Shown: positions 28,834-35,900 of the stretch, in pieces
Position numbering within the stretch: position 1 is the stretch's first letter
Layout of the letters: each line of letters begins with the position of its first letter
DNA from: Maricaulis sp.
Lineage (GTDB): Bacteria > Pseudomonadota > Alphaproteobacteria > Caulobacterales > Maricaulaceae
Assembly: GCF_030149515.1 (NCBI RefSeq)
Contig: NZ_JASBRI010000017.1
Location: 1 to 64,000 of the forward strand
DNA: 64,000 nucleotides
Direction: 5' to 3'
Made by a program: the position numbers and the translations under genes
Notes under the pieces: generated by a model
What the model was told of the DNA's origin: nothing
The model's database searches: none
Seen by the model: only the letters and a program-made list of their open reading frames with translations

Positions 28834-29919
28834 TCAGCCCGCGCTAGCGGCGGCCTCGTCTTCTCCGGAATCCGGGCCGGTGAGCATTTCCTCGGCAATC
28901 AGGCCGGCATTGGCGCGGACCTTCCTTTCGATCTCCGCGGAGATATCCGGATTGTCGAGCAGGAACTGGCGGGCATTTTCCCGGCCCTGTCCGATGCGCT
29001 CGGAATTGTAGGAGTACCAGGATCCCGATTTCTCGATCACATCGCCCTTGACGCCGAGATCGATCAGCTCGCCCATCTTGGAAATGCCCTCGCCGTAGAG
29101 AATGTCGAACTCGACCTCTCGGAAGGGCGGGGCGACCTTGTTCTTCACGACCTTGACCCGCGTCTGGTTGCCGATCACCTCGTCGCGATTCTTGATCGCG
29201 CCGATACGACGGATATCCAGGCGGACGGAGGAATAGAATTTCAGCGCATTGCCGCCGGTCGTGGTTTCCGGAGACCCGAACATCACACCGATCTTCATGC
29301 GGATCTGGTTGATGAAGATCACCAGGCAGTTCGATTTGGAGATCGAGCCGGTCAGCTTGCGCAACGCCTGGCTCATCAGGCGGGCCTGCAGGCCGGGCAG
29401 CGAATCGCCCATCTCGCCCTCGAGTTCGGCGCGCGGGGTGAGCGCGGCCACCGAGTCGATCACCAGCACATCGATCGCGCCGGAGCGCACCAGCGTGTCG
29501 GCAATCTCGAGTGCCTGCTCGCCGGCATCGGGCTGGGAGACCAGAAGTTCACCCACATCCACGCCCAGCTTGCCGGCATAGACCGGGTCGAGTGCGTGCT
29601 CGGCATCGACGAAGGCAGCGACCCCGCCGGCCTTCTGCGCTTCGGCCACGGTGTGCAGGGCCAGCGTCGTCTTGCCCGAGCTCTCCGGACCGTAGATCTC
29701 GACAATCCGCCCCTTCGGCAGGCCGCCGATACCCAGGGCAATGTCCAGCCCCAGAGAGCCCGTGGATATTGATTCGATATCCACATTCGGACGCTGGCCG
29801 AGCTTCATCACCGAGCCCTTGCCGAACGCCTTGTCGATCTGGCTCAACGCGGCCTCGATGGCCTTCTGCTTGTCGGTGTTCTTGTCGTCCTTCACGAGTC
29901 GAATCGCGCCCTTGCTCAT
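28834..29919 (-). CDS. recA: Recombinase RecA
   Basis: 361 aa. Walker [10 protein letters not shown], Walker [10 protein letters not shown] and the DNA-binding loops are present, with the acidic C-terminus usual for RecA. It mediates homologous recombination and LexA cleavage in the SOS response. AGAAGG precedes the ATG. An alphaproteobacterial LexA box lies 70 bp upstream. Confidence 0.98.
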   Translation of the reverse strand: MSKGAIRLVKDDKNTDKQKAIEAALSQIDKAFGKGSVMKLGQRPNVDIESISTGSLGLDIALGIGGLPKGRIVEIYGPESSGKTTLALHTVAEAQKAGGVAAFVDAEHALDPVYAGKLGVDVGELLVSQPDAGEQALEIADTLVRSGAIDVLVIDSVAALTPRAELEGEMGDSLPGLQARLMSQALRKLTGSISKSNCLVIFINQIRMKIGVMFGSPETTTGGNALKFYSSVRLDIRRIGAIKNRDEVIGNQTRVKVVKNKVAPPFREVEFDILYGEGISKMGELIDLGVKGDVIEKSGSWYSYNSERIGQGRENARQFLLDNPDISAEIERKVRANAGLIAEEMLTGPDSGEDEAAASAG

Positions 29920-29989
29920 AGCCTTCTTCCCTTATTTCACGCCCCCGGGATGCGGGCAACCGAGGTCAGGCGTACCAGTTTTGTTCCGG

Positions 29990-30004
29990 GAACACAAGCG
30001 GAAC
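29990..30004 (-). promoter_or_regulatory. LexA (SOS) box upstream of recA
   Basis: On the minus strand GTTC-CGCTTGT-GTTC exactly fits the alphaproteobacterial LexA box GTTC-N7-GTTC. A further GTTCCGGGAAC palindrome (29983-29993) overlaps its end. The position fits repression of recA. Confidence 0.85.
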
Positions 30005-30094
30005 ATCTTATGGTTAACAAAACGGAACAAAGCCCGATTCCGGCACCCCGGCGAGTGATTGATCCAGCCCGAAAACCAACTAGACTTCGGTCCC

Positions 30095-31465
30095 ATGGGA
30101 CATTTCAGCCGCCGCCTGATACAGGGGCTTGCCCTTGCTGCAACGGCCGCAGCGCTTGCGGGCTGCGGGCCGCCGCAAACCGGTCTGGACGACGCCTCGA
30201 TGGCAGATATCCGGACACGCGGGGCGCTGGTAGTGCTGACCCTGGAGGGGCCGACAACCTACACGGTCGAGAATGGCGAGCCGGCCGGATACGAGGTCGA
30301 CCTTGCCCGCGCCTTTGCCGGTTACCTGGGCCTGGATGTACGCTTCGAGACACGCCGGGACATCGACGGTCTGCTAGACAGTCTGGAGCGCGGTGAGGGT
30401 CACCTGGCCGCGGCCAATCTGACGGTGACGCCTGCACGGCGAGACCGGGTGACTTTCGGTCCGGCCTACAAGGCGGTCACGGAAGAGCTGATCTGCCGCC
30501 GCGGGGGGCGTGCCCCGACACGGTTCGAGGACCTGCCGGGGACATCGATCCGGATCCTGGCCGGGTCCAGTTACGAGGAGACGCTGGAAAGCCTGGCCGC
30601 CGACCATCCCGAATTGCGCTGGAGTGCGCGCACGGCGGGTTCGGCCATGCCGCTGCTGGCCGGTGTCGATCGCGGCACCTTCGACTGCACGGTGTCCGAT
30701 TCCCATCTCGCCGACTTCGCCCGGCGGCGGTATCCCGAACTGGACGTGGCGATGGAACTGACCGAAGAACGCCCGCTTGCCTGGGCGCTCAATGCCGGGA
30801 TCGAAGGCCTGGACGCGGCTTTGGCGGACTGGTTTGCACAGGCGCACGGCGACGGGCTGCTGGCGGAGCTGGACGAACGCTGGTTCGGACGTTTCGGCGA
30901 ATTCGACTATGTCGATGTTGCGTACTTCGTCCGGCGGGTCCAGGAGCGCTTGCCCGACTACCGTCCGGCCTTCGAACGGGCCGCCGAGACCGTCCCGTTC
31001 GACTGGGAATTGCTGGCCGCGCAGGCCTACCAGGAATCCCACTGGGACCCCGACGCCGTCAGTGCGACGGGCGTGCGCGGCCTGATGATGCTCACCCTTT
31101 CGACGGCCGAACGCGTGGGGATCGAAGACCGCACAGACCCCTATCAGAGCATCGAGGGCGGCACGGCCTATCTCGCCGAACTCTATGAACGCGTACCGGA
31201 AGAGGTGACCGGCGAGGACCGGATCTGGTTCGCCCTGGCGGCCTATAATGTCGGCATGGGCCACATGTACGATGCCCGCGCACTGGCGGAGCGGCTGGGC
31301 CGCGACAAGAATGCCTGGAACGATCTTGCCGCCACCCTGCCCCTGCTCTCGGACCCGGCCTATTACCAAACCCTGCGCTATGGCTATGCCCGCGGACACG
31401 AACCGGTGCGCTATGTCGAAAAGATCCGCGAATACCGCACCCTGCTGGACGCACAGGGGCTTTAG
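30095..31465 (+). CDS. mltF: Membrane-bound lytic murein transglycosylase F (MltF-like)
   Basis: 456 aa. A lipoprotein signal ending at LAGC is followed by a periplasmic solute-binding (SBP_3-like) domain (VLTLEGPTTYTVENGEPAGYEVDLARAF) and a C-terminal SLT lysozyme-like domain. The catalytic Glu is in QAYQESHWDPDAVSATGVRGLMMLT. It cleaves peptidoglycan to 1,6-anhydromuropeptides. I chose the ATG at 30095 over the frame start 30059 because the lipoprotein signal begins there. It is divergent from recA. Confidence 0.9.
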   Translation: MGHFSRRLIQGLALAATAAALAGCGPPQTGLDDASMADIRTRGALVVLTLEGPTTYTVENGEPAGYEVDLARAFAGYLGLDVRFETRRDIDGLLDSLERGEGHLAAANLTVTPARRDRVTFGPAYKAVTEELICRRGGRAPTRFEDLPGTSIRILAGSSYEETLESLAADHPELRWSARTAGSAMPLLAGVDRGTFDCTVSDSHLADFARRRYPELDVAMELTEERPLAWALNAGIEGLDAALADWFAQAHGDGLLAELDERWFGRFGEFDYVDVAYFVRRVQERLPDYRPAFERAAETVPFDWELLAAQAYQESHWDPDAVSATGVRGLMMLTLSTAERVGIEDRTDPYQSIEGGTAYLAELYERVPEEVTGEDRIWFALAAYNVGMGHMYDARALAERLGRDKNAWNDLAATLPLLSDPAYYQTLRYGYARGHEPVRYVEKIREYRTLLDAQGL

Positions 31466-31470
31466 AAGAA

Positions 31471-32439
31471 CTATTTGAGGGCCGTCGAGGGATACTCGTT
31501 GAAGACACGGCGATATATCTGAGAGAAGCGCCCGTGGTGCCTGAATCCGAAGTACGGCGCGATATCCGCTACCTTTGTCGAATATGGATTGGCACGTTTG
31601 AGTGCCGATCTCACATAGCCGAGCCGCTGCATGAGATGCCATTGCTTCGGGCTCATACCGAGATGCCGTCCGACGGCGAACTCGATCCGTTTTGCCGATG
31701 TTCCGACGAGCGAGACGAGCTCCTCCTTGGATAAGGACCTGTGCCGGACGGTCGAAAAGACAGTTGCCGCGCGCGACAGCACAAGCTGGTCGGGTTCGGC
31801 CGAACAGGTGGATTCACCGCGAATGAATTTCTGGATGTCCTGCTTGACTGCGTCCTCGATCCGCACCAGCCGGTGAGAAAGTTCATTCAGATCCGATATT
31901 TTGCCGTGGTCCCATGAGCCCCCCTCGGACCCTTCCATGCTGTCCCACAATGCATAGACGGCGTCGGTGAGATGATCCTTGCGGGCCCAGTTGTAGACAC
32001 GGATAAGCTGCTCATACGGCTCACGCGTCACGTTGACCGAGGACAGCACCTGTCCGACGGATTGCCCCATGAGGGCAAACACGAGGTAGTCCGCCCCGTC
32101 CGGCACGTGGGCAATACACTCGTCCTCCACGGCACCCACCGCTCCCCCGCAGGGAGTCACATGGCTGATCGCCTTAACCGGCCGGCCGCGAACCGGAATC
32201 GACAGCAACAATGCGGGGTCCCGGGAATAGGCTGAAATGAGGCAGGCGGATTGCTTAACACGCGCACAGGCGAGACGCGGCGCCCCCCTCTCGTCCAGCA
32301 CCTGGAAGCCCTTCCGCTCGCAATTGTACGCTCCCGTAACGGGCACAATCGTAACGCGGTCCAGCCCCAGGATCTCATTCATGTACTGGATCGTATCATC
32401 AACGTTAGTTGTTGTTTTATTGTAGTAAGCAATCCTCAC
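31471..32439 (-). CDS. AraC-family transcriptional regulator
   Basis: 322 aa. The last ~100 residues are an AraC double helix-turn-helix: LSKEELVSLVGTSAKRIEFAVGRHLGMSPKQWHLMQRLGYVRSALKRAN..VADIAPYFGFRHHGRFSQIYRRVFNEYPS. The N-terminal ~200 residues are a sensor part with no recognisable ligand motif. The GTG at 32439 is chosen because GAAGG lies 7 nt upstream. It is third on the strand after the BLUF and EAL-like genes with an 83-nt gap, so it may be part of one signalling unit. Confidence 0.85.
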   Translation of the reverse strand: MRIAYYNKTTTNVDDTIQYMNEILGLDRVTIVPVTGAYNCERKGFQVLDERGAPRLACARVKQSACLISAYSRDPALLLSIPVRGRPVKAISHVTPCGGAVGAVEDECIAHVPDGADYLVFALMGQSVGQVLSSVNVTREPYEQLIRVYNWARKDHLTDAVYALWDSMEGSEGGSWDHGKISDLNELSHRLVRIEDAVKQDIQKFIRGESTCSAEPDQLVLSRAATVFSTVRHRSLSKEELVSLVGTSAKRIEFAVGRHLGMSPKQWHLMQRLGYVRSALKRANPYSTKVADIAPYFGFRHHGRFSQIYRRVFNEYPSTALK

Positions 32440-32522
32440 ACTCACACCTTCCCGGACTTTTCGCCCCTGTGTCGGTGATGAAGAAAATCGTTTCAAGGCA
32501 AGAGGAAGTTTCCCGGCGCCTT

Positions 32523-33821
32523 TTATCCATGAGGCATGTCTTCTGTCGAAAAACCGGACAGCAGCGGCTTTCGGCACAGAGCGCCTCTGCAATCGGAACG
32601 CACCGGCTGGGGTCCTGGTTCCCTCAGCGCTCCCGAAAACGGATCGTGCAGGCGCATCCGGGGAATCGTCCCCGTGGGCTGCCCGAACACATCTCCGGCG
32701 GCGAAGGACACCTGTGAATCGACCATGTGCCGCAGCAGACGGGTTGTATGACAATCCAGCATGCCCAGCTTGATGCCCCGCATCCGGAGATACCCCTTCA
32801 CCAGACCGTAGCGGCGCAACCAGTCGCTTCCGGGCATCGGACCGGGGGACGGAAAGAGAAAGCCGTCCAGCCGTGCATCCGCGAAACGCTCCAAACGCAA
32901 GCTCTGCAGATCAACATCGAACAGCACGCGTGGGCAACATGCCCGGGCCAGCCGCGTCACCTCTGTAAAACTTCGGGACGGCGCGTCGGCCGGCGCTCCG
33001 ACAATCCTCAGATACACATTCGAGAGCGTCCCGGCCGGCAACTGCATGAGATCGGCGAGATAGGGCTGGCGATGCCTGGGCGTCACCAATGTAGAGAAGT
33101 GGACGGGTACGATAACGGGACAGGCTGTTGGCGAAAGATCGGCCTCGATGGAGCAAAGTACTCGTGCGAGGACCGCGCTGTCGAACTCATGAACGGTGGA
33201 AGTCGACACATCGCCTTGCAGCACACGATGATAGGTCCGCACGCCATGGCGTCTTGCCGTGGATACCGGCTCGGCCAAACATGCTGCTATGCAGCTCGAC
33301 GCGGCCGCCCAGAAAGGCCTGTAGACCAGCGAAAAGTACGGCAAGCCGGGCACGCTGGCCGCCTGCTGTGTCTGGATCGGAGTCTCGCGCGGCGCAGCGT
33401 CTTCAACCAGCCCGCTCCCGTCTCTCCCAAGCAGATCGGTTGCCGCCAGCTGGACGTTCCGGCTGGAAATCTGGACGGTGTCGAATTCGGACGAACCGAG
33501 AAAGAACTCCGACAGCTCGGTCTGTATACGTTGACGCTGCAGCTCGATATCGCCGCCCATGTCCGGGTCGAGGAAAACAAGAAATCCGTCGGCAAGCGAA
33601 ACTACCAGTCCGTTCGTCCCGACGCGCTTGGACAGGAACATCTCGCAAGTATCGAATATCCGGCGCTTCCTGCGCGGCCACTCGTCGCCGTAGAGCCTGG
33701 CCAGCGCGTCCAGATTGAGCAGATGGTAATGGGTCGCATCGACTTGCTCACGCGACGAGACAAGCCGGCGCAGCCTCACCGGATCGCAGGGAAGTTGACC
33801 TGGATACATCACATTTCCCAT
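32523..33821 (-). CDS. Protein with degenerate EAL-like C-terminal domain
   Basis: 432 aa of unusual composition. The last third (FDVDLQSLRLERFADARLDGFLF..., then RGIKLGMLDCHTTRLL... SFAAGDVFGQP) aligns by pattern with the end of EAL phosphodiesterase domains (VAEGVET...QGYLFGRP), but the catalytic Glu and the EAL signature are missing. A middle strand resembling GGDEF remnants (LVVSLADGFLVFLDP) lies near residue 72. I infer a non-catalytic c-di-GMP-related or protein-binding role. It sits between BLUF and AraC genes; BLUF domains often couple to EAL domains. Confidence 0.6.
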   Translation of the reverse strand: MGNVMYPGQLPCDPVRLRRLVSSREQVDATHYHLLNLDALARLYGDEWPRRKRRIFDTCEMFLSKRVGTNGLVVSLADGFLVFLDPDMGGDIELQRQRIQTELSEFFLGSSEFDTVQISSRNVQLAATDLLGRDGSGLVEDAAPRETPIQTQQAASVPGLPYFSLVYRPFWAAASSCIAACLAEPVSTARRHGVRTYHRVLQGDVSTSTVHEFDSAVLARVLCSIEADLSPTACPVIVPVHFSTLVTPRHRQPYLADLMQLPAGTLSNVYLRIVGAPADAPSRSFTEVTRLARACCPRVLFDVDLQSLRLERFADARLDGFLFPSPGPMPGSDWLRRYGLVKGYLRMRGIKLGMLDCHTTRLLRHMVDSQVSFAAGDVFGQPTGTIPRMRLHDPFSGALREPGPQPVRSDCRGALCRKPLLSGFSTEDMPHG

Positions 33822-33895
33822 CTATCTGCCTGCTTGGGGCACTTGCTGGCTGATCGACTACCCGCTCGCCCACCGAATACGCCCCAATTGGTGAC

Positions 33896-34366
33896 TTAGG
33901 CGCGAGCCTTTTGAATGAGACGCTCGGGACCCGACGAGTTCGGACACGGCCTGCCGATCTGTTCGCGGAGCCGATGCAGTATCCGGCGCCTCACCGCATC
34001 GGCTACGGCATTATTGCTTTCGTCGAGTTTGTTGACCCCGAGCACCTCACCCCACGGATTGAGGATCGTCAGGGGATGTCCAGAAAACCCTCTGCACCAA
34101 TTCCACCCCTCGGAAACCACTCGAATATCCTGGTGGTGCTCGTTGCAGTAGAGCCTCTCCATGAGATTATCCACCTCAATCTCGGGCCCCTCGATTACTT
34201 GGACGAAGCGCCGGGCCTCGCACAACAAGACACTGGTGATTCTATCTCTGAAATTATTACGACGCCCGACTTCATGTATGGAGGCAAGAATATTCGGGAT
34301 ATTACGCAAAGAAAGTCTTGAACACAACTCACTTGTATAAATTATTTCCTTTATATTAACGCTCAT
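33896..34366 (-). CDS. BLUF-domain blue-light sensor protein
   Basis: 156 aa. The flavin-binding residues of BLUF proteins are present: Tyr10 (IIYTS), Asn38 (RRNN) and Gln56 (FVQVIEG). The N-Q spacing of 18 is canonical. The Y-N spacing is 28 rather than 24, from a 4-residue insertion in the first helix, and the usual ITG is ITS. There is no output domain, only a ~55-residue helical tail. GAGGTAAGC precedes the ATG. Function is inferred as a photoreceptor that signals through its neighbours. Confidence 0.85.
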   Translation of the reverse strand: MSVNIKEIIYTSELCSRLSLRNIPNILASIHEVGRRNNFRDRITSVLLCEARRFVQVIEGPEIEVDNLMERLYCNEHHQDIRVVSEGWNWCRGFSGHPLTILNPWGEVLGVNKLDESNNAVADAVRRRILHRLREQIGRPCPNSSGPERLIQKARA

Positions 34367-34671
34367 TGCTTACCTCAGTTTCAAAACTTTACTTGCACCA
34401 AATTTTGATCATTGAGGCGATGTATCGTGCTCTATATTCGTAAATATATTACATAATTGCACTATCCAGAATTCTTTATACCGACGTCATTTATGTACAT
34501 TGATAGAGCTTGCTTTTGTAATATCTAAAGACCTTGCCTGCAGGTGCCGATGGCACGCGCACCGATGCGCCAAAACAGGGCCCAGTCTCACAGGGAGGCT
34601 TCATAACAATCGTGTTCGCTCGCGGCATGCCGGTCCCTGCCGCGCGCGCTCAACCTGCTCGGCTTTGACCG
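34367..34671. other. AT-rich non-coding block upstream of the BLUF gene
   Basis: A 300-bp stretch that is strikingly AT-rich (especially about 34370-34520) in an otherwise GC-rich sequence. I see no supportable open frame. Runs such as ATATTCGTAAATATATTACA suggest a promoter or a scar from acquired DNA. It may drive the BLUF-EAL-like-AraC group. Confidence 0.55.
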
Positions 34672-35547
34672 CTATTCCGGCGCGTCCGGCACCTCGGGCA
34701 GGTAGTCCAGCGGATTGACAAGCGTGACCCAGGGGGACTGGTCGGCCAGGTGACGCAGGATGGCCGCATGGCCCTGCCCGACGACGACCAGAACGCGGTC
34801 GCCCTGGCGGTCTTCGACCTGTTTGAGGATATTCTGGAAGATGAGGATATTGCGCGTGTACCAGTTGCCGACGGTATGGGCGCCGCCGGCATTCCCGTCG
34901 GCTCCCCAGCGGCGGATGGAATAGGCCAGGTAGAAGTCGTGATTGGCGTCCAGCGCCGCATCCGTATTCATCCAGGCCAGCACTTCGCCGACGGTATGAG
35001 CCGCCTGCCGGGCCTCGGTCTCGGCCGTGAAACCGCGTCCGAGCGCATCCGACGCCGCCTCGACCTCGGCGAGATGCGGGTCGGGCCCGCCGCCGGCCAG
35101 TTCCCGGTAGGCCAGGAGTAGGTCTTCATAGGCCATGAAACGATGGCTCGCATCGACAGGGGCGACGCTGTCGAGATCCATCATGCCGGCCAGGCGGAAA
35201 CCGATCTGCTGGCGTTCATTGACCGTCAGCTCCGCCTCGCCCGCCCTCCAGTCTGCATAGCGCTCGTTGATATCCGAGCCCGGATCGGCTTCGACGGCCA
35301 CGATGGTCGGCCGGAATTCGGCCAGACGGTCGGCCAGGGCCTCGATCTCGGCCTGGCGCCGCGGCGAGAGCATGTCGTCGGCCTGAGCGTTGTACCGGTC
35401 GCGGCCCGGATTGGCGAAATGATACGTCCCCAGGATGAGGATTTCGGCGACCGGTTCGGGCCGCGGCGGGGTCTGGGCCGGCGCCGCCGGCGACAGGGCG
35501 AGCGGGCCGATAGCAGCCAGGGCTGCGACGAGAGCTGTGCGGATCAT
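34672..35547 (-). CDS. DUF5694 (TraB/PrgY-like) secreted protein
   Basis: 291 aa. A signal peptide (MIRTALVAALAAIGPLALSPAAPA) is followed by the TraB-like/DUF5694 opening ILILGTYHFANPGRDRYN and a C-terminal VLVVVGQGHAAILRHL, both strongly conserved GxYH/GxGH patterns. Proteins of this type may be metal-dependent hydrolases. The start at 35547 follows GGGGACAAGG; an in-frame ATG at 35559 is also possible. Confidence 0.78.
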   Translation of the reverse strand: MIRTALVAALAAIGPLALSPAAPAQTPPRPEPVAEILILGTYHFANPGRDRYNAQADDMLSPRRQAEIEALADRLAEFRPTIVAVEADPGSDINERYADWRAGEAELTVNERQQIGFRLAGMMDLDSVAPVDASHRFMAYEDLLLAYRELAGGGPDPHLAEVEAASDALGRGFTAETEARQAAHTVGEVLAWMNTDAALDANHDFYLAYSIRRWGADGNAGGAHTVGNWYTRNILIFQNILKQVEDRQGDRVLVVVGQGHAAILRHLADQSPWVTLVNPLDYLPEVPDAPE

Positions 35548-35673
35548 CCTTGTCCCCATTTGCGTCTTCGCGGATGAGATGCGCGACGGCAGGGTTATGG
35601 ATGCAGGCCCCGGCGAGGCCGTGGAACCCGGAAACGATTTTGCGCACGGGATCGGGGGCGTTTTCCGTTTTTT

Positions 35674-35704
35674 CTCCCCTTCTCCCGGCCGGGGAGAAGG
35701 GGAG
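35674..35704. repeat. Palindromic intergenic repeat
   Basis: A 13-bp arm CTCCCCTTCTCCC and its complement around a 5-bp centre. It is the same type as the modules that flank the DUF559 gene near 3363 and 3885, so it is a dispersed element. Confidence 0.6.
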
Positions 35705-35765
35705 GATGGCGGCTCGGCTCGTTAGGCAATTGTCCGGCAATGGGTTTGTGTCCCCATCTTTCTGG

Positions 35766-35879
35766 TCAGCCAATCCCCTTGGACGTGCCGTCCTTGTTCT
35801 TGCAATTCAGGTGGCCGAACCAGAGAACAAAAGGCACCGCAGAGGCCAGGAGAACCGTCGCGACTCCCTCCGCGATCAA
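35766..35879 (-). CDS. Candidate short membrane peptide after cckA
   Basis: In the frame of cckA beyond its stop there is a 37-codon open frame with a TTG start at 35879. It begins LIAEGVATVLLASAVPFVLWFG, a credible transmembrane helix, and ends with charged residues (HLNCKNKDG). The Shine-Dalgarno is weak and the evidence for coding is only composition and context. It could be the relic of a 3' extension. Confidence 0.25.
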   Translation of the reverse strand: MIAEGVATVLLASAVPFVLWFGHLNCKNKDGTSKGIG

Positions 35880-35900
35880 CTCGGCATCGAGTTCCGGAAC

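Noticed and set aside
34500-34718. 72-codon frame in the AT-rich block
   Set aside because: Composition is not protein-like and no start signal is present.
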